A stretch of 64,000 nucleotides of DNA from Tricholomella constricta (lineage: Eukaryota; Basidiomycota; Agaricomycetes; Agaricales; Lyophyllaceae): positions 124,001-188,000 of the forward strand of contig JAACJP010000049.1 of the NCBI GenBank assembly GCA_013368375.1, written 5' to 3'. The notes under the pieces are model-generated. The model did no database searches, had not been told where the DNA came from, and worked only from the letters and a program-made list of their open reading frames with translations. The first letter of the stretch is position 1. Every line of letters starts with the position of its first letter. Made by a program: the position numbers and the translations under genes. This document shows positions 11,601-23,600 of the stretch, piece by piece.

Positions 11601-14300
11601 GTGATGTCGAGAGACGAGAGGAGGAGCCCTCGAAAGACGAGAGGACGAGCTTCCGACAGATGAGATGAGACGAGAGGGTGGAGAGAAGAGGATAGAGAAG
11701 ATGGGACAAGAGGATGAGTTCTGGAGAGGAGAGGATGGGCTCTTAAAGGAGCCCATTGAGAAACAAGAGGAAGAGGATGAGTTCTCGAAAGATGGCTTGG
11801 AAGAGGGTGAGTTTACGAGATGAGTACTCTCGAGAGACAAGAGATGAGTTCTCGAGGGAGAACTGAGAAATGAGATGAGAATTGAGAGATGATACCACGT
11901 CTCGAGAGAAAACTGAGAGATGAGATGACATCTCGAGAGAGAACAGAAGATGAGTTCTCGAGAGAAAACCGAGAGATGAGATGAGTTCTCTCTCGAGAGA
12001 CGAGGTTATGAGAGACAAGATTATGAATTCTCGAGAGAGTCGAGATGAGTGCTCTCAATGATCGCACTCAAAAGACGAGATGATGAGTTCTCGAGAGGAG
12101 AACGAGAGATGAGATGGGTCCTCGAGGGAATTATAAATCCACGTCTGACCCATTGCAACTTGCGCATATGTTATTGTAAGTGCATAATGAGACGACTCAA
12201 CGTTGCGAGGATGAGAGGGTGACTTTTGAGAGAGGAGAATAAAATTTGTATGTTGCAAGAGATGAGAGGGTGACTTTCGAGAGAAGAGAATAGACTCGTC
12301 TCGTCGTCGTGAGAGACAAGAGGGTGACTTAAGAGAAGAGAGGATTGTTGATATGATGAATATAGAGATGAGACAACTCAACGTTGTGAGAGGTGAAAGG
12401 GTGACTATCGAGAAGAGAGAATAAAATTTGTGGACCGAGAGATGAGAAGGGTCCTCGAGGGGATTATAAATCCATGTCTGACCCATTGCAACTTGCGTCT
12501 ATGTTATCGTGAGTGCATAAGAGATGAGATCGAGGACCATAAATCCACATCTGACCCATTGCAACTTGCGCCTATGTTATCGTAAGTGCATAAGAGATGA
12601 GACGACTCAACGTTGCGAGGATGAGAGAGATGGGTCCTCGAGGGGATTATAAATCCACGTCTGACCCATTGCAACTTGCGCATATGTTATCGTAAGTGCA
12701 TAAGAAATGAGACGACTCGACGTTGCGAGGATGAGAGAGTGACCTTCGAGAGAAGAGAATAAAATTTGTATGTTGCAAGAGATGAGAGGATGACTTTCGA
12801 GAGAAGAGAATAGACTCGTCTCGTCGTCGTGAGAGATAAGAGGGTGACTTAAGAGAAGAGAGGATTGTCGATATGATGAATATAGAGATGAGACGTGAGA
12901 GGTGAAAGGATGACTATCGAGAGGAGAGAATAAAATTTGGATGAGATGGGTCCTCAAGGGGATTATAAATCCACGTCTGACCCATCGCAACTTGCACATA
13001 CGTTATTGTAAGTGCATAAGAGATGAGACAACTCAAGATTGCGAGGATGAGAGGGTGCCTTTCGAGAGAAGAGAATAAAACTTTGTATGATGCAAGAAAC
13101 GAGAGGATGACATTCGAGAGAAGAGAATAGACTCATCTCGTCGTCGTGAGAGACGAGAGGGTGAGTTGTGAGAGGCGAAAGGGTGTTTTACAAGAAACGA
13201 GAGGACGAGTTTCGAGAGAAGAGGATAGCCTCATCTCGTCGTCGTCTCGTCGTCGTGAGGATGACTTTCAAGATAAGAGAGGATTGCTGATACAATGAAT
13301 ATGGAAATAAGACAACTCAACGTTGCGAGAGACGAGAGGGGCGAAAGACGAGAGGGTGACTTTCAAGAGAAGATGATAAAATTTGTGAGAGAAGAGAAGG
13401 ATGAACGTCGAGATGAGGCAATCCTATAACGTGAGAGAAGATAAAATGAGCCCGAGAGAAGAGAACTCCAGAGAAAAGAATCTGGCAAAAAGCTCTGCAA
13501 AGATAGTAGAGGTAGGTGAAATGCATAAAGGTGAAGATTGTTGATATGATGAGTGTAGAGATGAGGCGACTCGACATTGCAAGGGATGGGAGAATGCCTC
13601 TCGAGAGACGAGAGAAGAGATTTTGACTCTCGGAGAGACGAGAGTAGAGATTTTGACTCTCGAGGAGACGAGAGAATGCCTCTCGAGAGACGAGAGAAGA
13701 GATTGACTCTCGAGAGACGAGAGAAGAGATTTTGACTCTCGAGAAATGAGAGGAAAGATTGCCCCTCGATAGATGATGACTCTCGAGAGACGAGAGACGA
13801 GATTGAGATTGAGATTGACTCTCGAGATACGAGAGACGAGATTGAGATTGAGATTGACTCTCGAGATACGAGAGACGAGAATGAGATTGAGATTGACTCT
13901 CGAGAAACGAGAGACGAGATTGAGATTGAGATTGACTCTCGAGATACGAGAGACGAGATTGAGACTGAGATTGACTCTCGAGATACGAGAGACGAGAATG
14001 AGATTGAGATTGACTCTCGAGAAACGAGAGACAAGATTGAGATTGAGATTGACTCTCGAGAGACGAGAGATGAGAGAAGAGACTGACTCTCGAGAGACAA
14101 GAGACGAGAGAAGAGACTGACTCTCGAGAGACGAGAGATGAGAGAAGAGATTGACTCTCGAGAGACGAGAGACGTGATTGACCCTCGAGAGACGTGAGAC
14201 GAGATGATGACTCTTGAGAGATGAGAGAAGAGATGGTGACTCTCAGAGAGGGGAGTGTGAGCTCGAGAGAAGAGAGGGTGACTCGATGATGTGTACAACC
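11601..14300 (+). repeat. purine-rich satellite with CTCGAG core and higher-order repeats
   Basis: About 2.7 kb in which the plus strand is almost entirely GA-rich, punctuated by CTCGAG. Three zones are visible. In 11600-12110 irregular GAGTTCTCGAGAGA units occur. In 12110-13320 a higher-order unit of roughly 316-332 bp repeats, marked by GGGTCCTCGAGG, TATAAATCCACGTCTGACCC, CATTGCAACTTGCGC and GTAAGTGCATAA (anchors near 12115, 12447, 12628 and 12944, plus one partial). In 13580-14220 an exact 39-bp unit appears (GACTCTCGAGATACGAGAGA then CGAGATTGAGATTGAGATT). Long frames here, such as a Ser/Leu/Val repeat on the minus strand, are low-complexity by-products. Confidence 0.9.
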
Positions 14301-14464
14301 TCCGCTAATGAGAAGGGACCAGATACGTTCGTTTTGGTAAGGTGGCCCTCAAAGGCTTCCACATTGTTGGGTGTCACGATACGAAGCAAAAGGAGAACAA
14401 GGTCGGAATGAATGAGACTTGAGAAATCTTTAATCCAGGAAATTTCAGGTTTAGACGGAGCCAT
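14243..14464 (-). CDS. possible short gene 5' end, unknown
   Basis: A minus-strand frame from ATG reads MAPSKPEISWIKDFSSLIHS, then DLVLLLLRIVTPNNVEAFEG, and continues to LAEVVHI before entering the satellite. The first 58 residues have a normal amino-acid mix and could be the first exon of a gene cut by satellite expansion. No family recognised. It may equally be chance. Confidence 0.25.
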   Translation of the reverse strand: MAPSKPEISWIKDFSSLIHSDLVLLLLRIVTPNNVEAFEGHLTKTNVSGPFSLAEVVHIIESPSLLSSSHSPL

Positions 14465-14890
14465 CGAAGACTCGTGGAGCTATGTTCGAGGCCCGCGAGC
14501 TGACCTCCGCAAAGTGAGCGAGGTGGAGGCGTTATCATGATATCCAGTTTGAGTTCGGAAGGATACCAATCGGACAGGTATGCTCGAAGTTATCGAGTTA
14601 TCCAAAGGAGTCTCGGTGCTTCTTGAACTCCGTGGCGAAAGAGACCTTTAGAGTTGATGGGTAGAGGAGTTAAGCGCTCGTGCCATGAAGAAGTCTCGTC
14701 CGCCTGAAGACGAAGAAATTTGTCCAAAACCATTTGCCTGTCCAGCTCAGCAACTTTCTTCGAGCGAGCGCGCTCCGCCCAATAGGTCTGGCAAGAGCCA
14801 CTGGCAAGGGACTCAATGTTTCGCATAATAGGGAAGAAGAACTGCAGGTATGGAGAAGGCCAGCATGAGCGAGCTGAGCGGACAGTATAA
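14465..14890. other. no supported gene
   Basis: Short frames only. Bounded on the right by the second 168-bp direct repeat. Confidence 0.4.
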
Positions 14891-15058
14891 TGAGCAAATT
14901 TGCGCGAAGGAGAGAAAGAATGTCTCACCACGCTGCCAGTGAGCCCCACAAAAGGAAACTCGTGAGCACGCGTGGTGACTAATGAATTTCGTGAGGCGCG
15001 CAAGCCTTATCTATGCTTAGGCTAGCCGTTCACAAGCTCACGTAGCCTTAGCTGTCAA
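14891..15058 (+). repeat. 168-bp direct repeat, copy 2
   Basis: Identical by eye to 10052-10219. Immediately after it comes the 12-bp string AAACGATATCAG (15058-15069), which also occurs at 9951-9962. Confidence 0.85.
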
Positions 15059-15308
15059 AACGATATCAGCAACACCTTCCAACCACCTTTGACGACGTCA
15101 TGCGACCATTGACCTTCTTTCTCTCGACTTCTCGAAATCGGGCTCTTATGCTTCTACGAATCTGGTCTTCTTGACTGTGGCTCTACCTGAGATCGACGAC
15201 GTAGACAAGCTCCTTTGTATTCTACTAGGCCGTGCAATTTATTTCCTTTGTCCTCCCACAACTGCGCGTCGCTTTCTGCCAGATTTCTTATACCATTCAC
15301 TTCTACTC

Positions 15309-17745
15309 ATGGCGCGAGGACCCTGCAAGAAGAAGGTATATGAATGTAGCTGCCCGCGATACTGCAAAACGCTACGCGTCGTACCGAAATCGACTTATTT
15401 TCGACATGTCGAGCAACAGCGCCTCGACGCGGCTGCAGCCCCAGCACTACCAGCGATCCACATTCCGGACAACACTCCCCGTACGCCAGACCGTACAGTT
15501 ACCAATCGACTTAACGAGGACCGTGTCGACGATGTTCACGAACCCGAACAGCCTGCGCCGCGCGACGTACCAATACCACCCGTATTTTTCTTTTCCTTTT
15601 TTCGAGAACTGAGCTCAATCTCATTTACGATATAGGTACAACAACACGGCTTTCCAGATCCGGGAAGTCTCGTTACAGAACAGGACATACAGCAAGAAGA
15701 TAGACCTCATGTGGACGATAACGACGAGGATCCCGCCACTGCTTACAGCCGCATTGAGGATGTTCGAACTGCGCAGCGATTTATTGAGGCCCTTCGGAAT
15801 GCGACCGTTTACAATGGAGACTTGTCCCCTGACGCTGTTGCGGCACTACTGAATCCACCAGAGAACTCTCTCGAGCTCGACGCAGAAGATGACGACGATC
15901 TTTTGATGTGCCTCCGTCTCTTTCTGGGTGGTACCAATTCTGCGAGACTGTATGATGCATCGATTGAGGCTTTCCGTATACGACATCCGGAGGACGGCTA
16001 TCTCTCATATGACCAGCTCAAACGCAAGATTGCGAACCTTACGGGCATCACCCCGATCATCAAGGACATGTGTCCGCAGTCTTGTCTCGCGTACATGGGC
16101 CCCTTCCAGGAAAATCTCGAATGTCACCGCTGTGGCGAGACGCGTTTTGATGCAGCCGGCAAATCTAGGCAACAGTTTTACACGATTTCTCTTGGCCCAG
16201 CCATACAGGCACTCAAGCGGCATTACAAAACTGCTGCCGAGATGGATTACTTTTGGACGCGAGCTACAGAACTTCTTGAGGAGCAGCGGCGCAACGGCGT
16301 CATCGAACTCATTGATGACATACCCTGTGGAACTGACGTGCTCGAGGCGGTTCATCTAGGCAACATTACGGAACACGACACCGTTCTCATGTTATCCTTT
16401 GACGGCGCGCAGATTTATCGCAACAAACAGTCTGATTGCTGGATGTATGTCTGGATCATCGTGTCCTTTTCTCCCGTGCTTCGATATCTCAAGAGATATG
16501 TCATCCCTGGCGGAACCATGCCGGGACCCAACAAAATTAAAATTGTCGAATCTTTCTTGTACACTGGAATGCACCATGTTGCTGCACTCAACAAGGAAGG
16601 CGGACTGACTGTCTGGGATGCCTCTCGCGAGAAGACGGTCAAATCGAAGCTCTATATCATTCTCGCGACGGCTGATGGACCTGGCATGGTATATCTGAAC
16701 GGACTTGTTGGACACTCGGGGAAATTTGGCTGTCGACTCTGGTGCAAACTTTCCGGACGCCATAAACCTGGAGCACCGATGTACTATCCCATGCTCTCCA
16801 AGCCCGACAATTATCACGTTGCTGGATGTGATCACGATGACATTCCGCCCCACATCGTTCGACCTATTGACAAATCCCGTTACTTATTTTGTCTTAACCG
16901 CGTCATTAACGCCCGAAACCAGACCGACTACGAATTTTTGCGCCGCGAAACTGGAATATGCAAGCCGAGCATCTTCAGTGGTCTTGCCAACGGTACCTAT
17001 CTTGGCATTCCTAACATGTTTCCTGGCGACATCATGCATCTAATTCTCAACTTGGCTGATCTTCTTGTGAATCTCTGGCGTGGAAAACTCGAATGTTCAA
17101 AGACCTCAGACTCGACGACAACGTGGCCTTGGGCAGTTCTACAGGGAGAGCGGTGGAAAATTCATGGTCGAGATGTCGCTCAATGCACGCCATATCTCCC
17201 TGGCTCCTTTGATCGGCCACCACGCAACCCTGCTGAGAAAATTCACAGTGGCTACATGGCTTGGGAGTTCCTCTTATACATCTTTGGAATCGGCCCTGGG
17301 CTATTTTACGGCCTTCTTCCTAACCAATTCTGGTGTTCATATTGTAAGCTGGTCGCAGCTGTGCGCATCATCTATCAGCGGCGTATACGGACGCGGGATC
17401 AGTTATGTCTGGCTCATCAATATCTTATTGAATTTGTTGCCGAGTTCGAAGCTCTATATGTACAGCGCAGAGCCGACCGCATCCACTTTGTGCGTCCGAT
17501 TGTCCATGTTCTCACACATCTGGCGCTCGAAGTTCTTCGTGTCGGTCCTGGGATAGCTTCTTCTCAATGGACTATGGAACGACAGATTGGCAGCCTTACT
17601 GGAGAAATAAAGCAAGACTCGACGCCGTATGCAAACCTCTCTCGACGAACAGTCAAACGAGCAGAAGTGATATGCTTGAAGGCTTTGTTTCCAAAACTCG
17701 ATCGGGAGTCACAGAAGGAAGCAAAACTACCTCGCGGCAGCGTTC
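15309..17745 (+). pseudogene. Plavaka-type (CACTA superfamily) transposase, 3' truncated
   Basis: Exon 1 is 15309-15581 (ATG, MARGPCKKKVYECSCPRYCK, a Cys-rich N-terminus). A 54-bp intron follows, then exon 2 from 15636. Family landmarks in order: CHRCGETRFD; LMLSFDGAQIY; YVIPGGTMPGPNKIKIVESF; TADGPGMVYLNGLVGHSGKFGCRLWC; YYPMLSKPDNYHVAGCDH; ETGICKPSIFSG; GDIMHLILNL; YLPGSFDRPPRNPAEK; GLGPGLFYG-like GIGPGLFYG; HFVRPIVHVLTHLALEVLRV; SSQWTMERQIGSL. The frame is intact through LPRGS at about 17742. There the known family has an intron followed by a DLGDGY exon; here GT follows LPRGS, but no downstream exon matches. The C-terminal roughly 150 residues are therefore missing. No CACTA inverted repeats were identified. 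Confidence 0.82.
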
Positions 17746-19920
17746 CAAGTTCTATTTATAGAACTTGGTCTTATACCTCCAAGAGCGCACTGTGGGAAAA
17801 TGTTGGATCAATTTTGATAATCAGTGATGATGTTTGGTTCTATATTCTGATGCTATCAATGATTACTCCTTCAGGTCAGGCATGCCATTGGACGGAAGGT
17901 ATTTAGTATTTAGTACTGTGAAAATGAAAATGAAAATGAAAATTGATGTGTATTTAATCGACTACGTTACATAAGTAACTCAGGTGGGAACGACTCTGGG
18001 CATCTGATCACGTGTTCGTCCGATTGCTCGGGCGAACATGTGACTATTGTATGGTTCATTCACTGCATTCAGATCCATTACAAGTCTTGTGTAAATACGT
18101 TCGGTGGCCTGTGCCGAACGCTGAGCGCCCTTGATCCAGTTGGACGACTGTTGGTAGAAGTAATTAGATGTGTCGCATAAAATTTCAGCGATGAAGACGA
18201 ACAACACAGACAAGGACGTAGTACTGTACTGGGCTATCATCAGGATTGCTTTGCGCATCAAATTAGCGTCTCGCGCTGAACAGAGTTGGGTGCCGCTGTT
18301 GAAAGACATGGAGACATACAATGTTCCATTGCACTGTGGACATAAGTATCAGTATAAGTGTCGAAGCGTTCAAGCCTGAAGGCTTTGAAACGCCGCTGAC
18401 ATGCGCGTCCGACACTCTTCTGCATCGCTGCTTCTTGCATCCATATCTCTCAAGCGCACAAGGTAAGCATTCTATTCTATTATAATTTTTGTTTGACTAC
18501 TCAGTGCCACCACTATACAGCTGTAACGACACGATCTGTGTATTGAACACTGTATATATCGCGCATCCTAAGTAGTAGTGGAGAAACACTTTCAACATCC
18601 GATGGATAGCTTGCGTTAAACAGACACAAACTCAGCAGTGCGTTCACTCTGTTTCTTTACACCTACTTCCTTCATGGGTTATATTCTTGTATCGACGGCT
18701 TGACCACACTCTTCGACGCATCCTCGAGGCTTTGACACCATGGACAGTCGACACGGCGGCGCGACACTGTGAACCCTCCAAGCACCAAGGCCGCCTTCGT
18801 TACCATGCAGCCGCGTCGATGCTGTATATTCTCCTTACGTGAACTTCACTGCTCATGCAGGTAAGTTTAAGCTTTTCCACGTTCATGTTACATCTAATGG
18901 CCTCTTTTCCTCTTCACTTCTCAATCTATTCCAATCTCCTGACAGCGACCACGCGCCTTCGGGGCACACAATATAAAAAGATGGGCAGTAGGCTCGGACA
19001 CTCAAGGTACGGTGACTCTATCTTCACCTCTGACCCGCCAGTCAGCCCAAAAAACAAGTGATATACTGTGGTCCGAGATGAAACAGCCCAAACGCATCAT
19101 GAGAACGACGCGTAGGTATGCCTTCTTTATTGGGTCTCGTTTCTAACTTCCCAGCGCCCACTGCATTCGAGAGGCACGCCCGATTTCCACCCTAGCATCC
19201 TCTTCACGCAGGAGTTGATTACCGGGATCGTATAATGGGCGAGGATCCACGCTAGAGTGCGTAAATGTACGCGTCTGCTTATGGTGCGCTCTCACCCACC
19301 ATGACCACTGAGATAGAAGCCCTCAGTGTTTTCATCCTCTGTAGAATACGGGTGGCCAGCGCTGCGAATATCACCGATAAGGCATTTACCAGGCCTGTGA
19401 GCTTGTTGTGTCATAGAGCGAACAAGTATCGGAGTCCATATTGCCCAAGTCAGCGCATGGAGGTTTCGTGATGCCATTTCGTCAGTGTCCGCGCTTCACT
19501 CCTCCTCGATGTTGAATTCCAGCTCATTGCAGACCTTTCTTTTCATATTCGGTTCAGTGTTTCGAGTTGAAAAACATAACTTAAACCAGCAACGAGTTGG
19601 AATTGGTAACGGACTACGTTACAACAACAGTGCGTGATTGTCACATCATCTCCACCCACTCCCGTCAACGACACTTAGCACGCCGGGCAGTACTCAGGCT
19701 ACTCCTGGGACACGAATGGTAGACCCACCGCTCGCAGTGGCTGCATCCGCTGCAGATACGACTCTGATTTATGCATACAGTAATATGATCATCTTTATTA
19801 ACGTATGCCAGGTTGCGCTTTCGCCGAATTTTTCGAAAAAGACTTTCGCCAAGCTCCCAATTGCGAGCTGAAAGACACTCTTACAGAGGTTCTCCGGGAG
19901 CTTATCAAAACGGAGCTTGC
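17746..19920. other. no supported gene
   Basis: A short GAAAAT microsatellite lies near 17919-17943. Several GT..AG-flanked short open stretches (for example 18945-19005 and 19800-19920) look like pieces of decayed or multi-intron genes. No chain could be supported. The right end leads into the interrupted gene at 19921. Confidence 0.4.
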
Positions 19921-20261
19921 GCCTTTGAATACTCGATAAACGATAGAATGGGGAAGGTCTGGCGCATCAATGCCTTTGTGAGTAGTCCCGAACTTGGATC
20001 GTCTGAATATTGAACACACTTGTCTTTCAGAATACTAACCGGTTACAAAGTACTGATGACGCCTTACTACCCTTTCCTGATAGTAGTGATCCCATCCCGT
20101 GAGTCCCAAGCCCATACATGTGTCCGCCTGGAACAGCTGATCTCTTGATCAGCACAGTCGTCTTTGACGTGATACAGAAAGGTTCGCGAGCTCTCGAAGG
20201 ACCAATGCATGATGCACTTTTAGAAATATTACGGTTGTGCCGACCTCTCGCAGGTGAATAT
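19921..20261 (+). pseudogene. 3' part of an unknown gene, interrupted by Copia-1 (continues 26750-26791)
   Basis: Exons 19921-19977, 20031-20098 and 20153-20261 join with 53- and 54-bp GT..AG introns to give AFEYSINDRMGKVWRINAF, NTNRLQSTDDALLPFPDSSD and TVVFDVIQKGSRALEGPMHD with ALLEILRLCRPLAGEY. The Copia-1 LTR starts at 20262, straight after the codon for Tyr. Skipping the element and one AATAT target duplicate, the frame continues at 26750 as YIPQILKAIGSGI and a stop at 26789-26791. The element thus removes the last 13 codons. Upstream exons were not resolved and the family is not recognised. Whether the tail is essential is unknown. Confidence 0.6.
20257..20261 (+). repeat. target-site duplication of Copia-1, left (AATAT)
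   Basis: Matches AATAT at 26745-26749, just outside the 3' LTR. Five bases is typical for Copia integrases. Confidence 0.9.
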
Positions 20262-20539
20262 TGTTGGCCCGGTGGTTATTCTCATCGCTTACATCATTAG
20301 TCGCACGTGACTTCCAATTCCTTTTGCTTCCGTTTTTGCGTCCGCATCCTCAGCCGTCTTTCTTCATTACTACGACGCTGAGGATGTAAGTCATACCTAC
20401 AGTCACTATTACCTTCCTTTTTACTGATAGACTTGTAGTTCTACTTGTCTTGTTCTAGGTATATAAAATGACAGCCGTCTTTCTTCATTACTACGACGCT
20501 GAGGATTTCTACTTGTCTTGTTCTAGTTCCAGGCCATCA
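20262..20539 (+). repeat. Copia-1 5' LTR
   Basis: 278 bp, TG..CA-type ends. Contains the duplicated leader unit described at 20351-20526 and a TATATAAA at 20460-20467 between the two leader copies. Confidence 0.93.
20351..20526 (+). promoter_or_regulatory. Copia-1 leader: intron-bearing copy followed by its pre-spliced copy
   Basis: Segment A1 (20351-20385, 35 nt) is followed by a GTAAGT..TAG intron (20386-20438, 53 nt, with CTGAT branch-like site) and by pyrimidine-rich B1 (20439-20458). After a 13-nt linker GTATATAAAATGA, A2 (20472-20506) runs directly into B2 (20507-20526). A2 equals A1 and B2 equals B1 base for base, so the second unit is the first with the intron exactly removed. B1 ends in AG followed by GT, giving a second potential intron, 20459-20526 (68 nt). 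The 3' LTR repeats the arrangement. Confidence 0.85.
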
Positions 20540-20550
20540 GGTTATGGGCC
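20540..20550 (+). promoter_or_regulatory. Copia-1 primer-binding site
   Basis: GGTTATGGGCC starts directly after the 5' LTR. It is complementary to an anticodon-stem-loop sequence containing CAT, as for the half-tRNA-iMet primers known from Copia elements. The identical site follows the Copia-2 5' LTR. Confidence 0.7.
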
Positions 20551-20686
20551 CCGCCTAGGAATTAGACTCAATTCAATTGCCTCGTTCCCAGGGACCTCGG
20601 CGATTCATTTTCGATTGTACAGATTTACCTTTTTACCGCATATAGTCACCCCGATTCATCACGATCGGGTGTTATACTCCGCGATT

Positions 20687-23600
20687 ATGGCCAACTACCC
20701 AACGCGCGGCCGAGGGTCTGCTCAACTGGGTCACCCCACTATCCTCGGACCCCGTTCATTCATTCCCCGGCGTGTTCTCTCGAACCCGACACGCCCATCC
20801 GCAACTCAACGCGGACCCCTTCCAGGACCGATTTTACTCGACCCGCCCTTGCCCCAGTCGTTCGCCGTTTCCTCGGCCCCCGTTTCCCCATTTTTTACTA
20901 CCCAGAATATACCTTCTTCTTCACCACAGCATCATACTGTTCATATTCCGGCCTCTTGGTCGCAGGCTCCGTTTCCGGTTCCTACCATTTCCCAACAAGA
21001 CTTAACTCAAGTTCCTCCTTATTCTAGTCCGGATACTATTTTTCCACTACCTCAAGTTTTGCATGCACCACTTCTTCCCCCCCACCTCCCCCCGCTTCGT
21101 CGATAGGACTCTCATATGTTTCTTCGGCTCACTTACCGATCGTTCAAAATCACTTTCCGACTCCCGTACGTTCCCCTTCGGTTCACACTCTTCCTCCTAC
21201 GCGTCATAGTTTCTCGCCTTCCATTTCACATGCGTCTCTTCATCGTCCTGTCGACCCCGTCGCCCCCGTACCTCTCCGTCCAATACTTTTTGATAATATT
21301 AATCGTACTGTTTCTCCTTCCCTTCACTCCCCTCTTGCTCCTGCTCCGCCTTATTTTCAACATCAGTATAATCCTGTTCCGAATCCTTCACCCCAACCGA
21401 ATCGCTCTCCTGCTCATTCTGGATCTACGTTTCGATCGCTTTCTGCCTCCTCCCTGCTTTTACCTTTTCGTCCTGCTTCGGCCCCTCGTCTTTCACCTCT
21501 ATCACCATCACTTCGTCTTCAACAGTTACCTCGTTCCCTCCCTGCTTCCCCTACTGTTCCTCCTCTTGTTTCTCTTGCTCCTTCTCCCGCTGCTATCCAG
21601 TCTACTCGTCTCGTTTCTACCTACACAAAACCCGACTTTCCAAATTTATCTAATTTATCTAGTATACCTCTTCTCACTTCGGCGAACGACTGGATGAAGT
21701 GGCACTCGGCGGTCCTCCAGGTCATCGAGGCAACGGGACTTTATGATCATATCATTGATGTCCTTCCTGCCGACTTCATACTCGATCCTACTGCTTATCC
21801 TTCTCTACCTCCCCAAATCGACCGCGCACATTATACTCCCGAGGAACTCGATCTATACAAGGCATGGTGGACCCAGGACGACGTCGTCTCTTTCGTCTTA
21901 CTTGGTAAACTCGGTCCGATCCCCCTTTCCTTGATTCCTCCAAAACGTGATGCTTGGGGTAATCCTCAACGCACTGCCCGCGATATTCTCCGTCTCTTGC
22001 GCACCAAATATGGAGTTTATGACGCTGGTTCAGCTGCGGTCGTCCGAGAGTCGGTGCTTGCCAAGAAGGTCATTGGGAACGATGTTACTTCCTATGTCGA
22101 CGCATGGAGAAAGGCCGTCCTTCAGGTCGAGGGATCTCACTGGGATTTCTCGTCTTACGAGAAAGTCCAACGCTTTGCTGACGGTTTACCTCGCACGTTT
22201 GAGTACGAACCGCTTCGCGTCATGATTCAGGAAGGCTTCAATTCGAATCCGCCTCATGGTGTTATTTCTTTTCATGATGCATCTCAGGCTGCTCTCAATG
22301 TTGAGCTCGCGAGTCGTCGACTCTCCTCCGTCCACCCTTCCGCTCCTCGTCGATCCCAGGCATCTTCTTCCTCTGCACCTACTTCTTCTAGCGCGAATAC
22401 ATCTACTCCTACTTCTACCGATCCCCCCGCTGTCCCACCTCAAGCTACGCGTCCTCGTTGTTCGAATTGTGGCGCCATCGGTCATGTTGCTGGAAACTGT
22501 TGGGAACCTGGTGGAGGAGATGTCGGAGGCCGAGATCGTTACCTTGCTGCAAACCCCCCTCGTCCTCGCGCCCATGTTGCTATTGCTTCTGATACTCCAC
22601 TTGACCCCATCGTAGAGTCTACCGAGCCCGAAATTGAATCGGCCACTGAGCCCATTTCCGCTTATGCATCGCCTGAAGCCTCTCTTTCCGCCGCCCCGGA
22701 TACTGCCCTATATTTGGAGTTTGCGAACGTCACTAGCCCGGTGGTTCTCGCATCCTTGGCAGATCGTTTCAACGCCATCCTCGATTCTGGCTGTACGGTG
22801 CATATAATTCGTGATCGGAAATTTTTCTGGACTTACGACACTACGTTGGCGGTTCCTGTCGGTACTGCAAACTGCGGAACGCTCGAGACTCTGGCGAAAG
22901 GCGAAGTTCGATTTCGCATTACCATCGACGGACTTGAACAAATCCTTTCCCTACAAGACTGTCTCCACGCACCAGACGTCCCCATCAACTTACTTTCGGT
23001 CGGTTCTATGACGGAGAAAAATGTGCGATTGGTTTTCGAGAAGAACGTCACGTCCATCCACTTCCCGGACAATGTCAACCACGTCCCTACGCATTCCATA
23101 AATGCTACTGTCGTTCGTCAGTTGTCTTTTCTCCATCTGGACTTCGTTCTCCCTCCCGAATCTTCGACCCCCAACGATCCTGAATTCTTGATCGCTCTTC
23201 CGGCCGTTGAACGACTCGACACTGATCTCTTTTATCGACGCGTTGACCCTACTCCGAACCTCTGGCATCGTCGCTTTGGACACTTGGGTCTAGACGCAAC
23301 ACGAGCTGTTCTTACCAAATCCTTCGCTACTGGCGTCAAGTACGAAGGACCTTTCCTCGATACTCACTGTATCCCATGCTTAATCGGTAAACATCCACAA
23401 CGACCTTTCGACCATCTTGCACGACGTGCTAACCGTGTGTGTGATCTTTTACACATGGATACCTGCGGCCCATTTCCCGTTCAAACCCCCCACGGCAAGA
23501 GTTTCTTCCATACCATTTTGGATGACTACTCGAATTTTGGGTCTACTTCCCTTCTCGCACACAAGGACGAGGCCGTCGATCATTACTTGTCGACAGAAGC

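Noticed and set aside
13580..14220. Regular short repeats resembling a CRISPR array
   Set aside because: Units are contiguous without unique spacers, in a eukaryotic genome with no cas genes. It is a satellite.
13363..14298. 311-codon minus-strand frame rich in LVSRESIS repeats
   Set aside because: It is a by-product of the 39-bp GA-rich satellite, whose unit length is a multiple of three. No domain or unique sequence supports a gene.
10052..15058. 168-bp repeats as LTRs of a terminal-repeat retrotransposon
   Set aside because: No target duplication, primer site or purine tract fits, and the interior is satellite.
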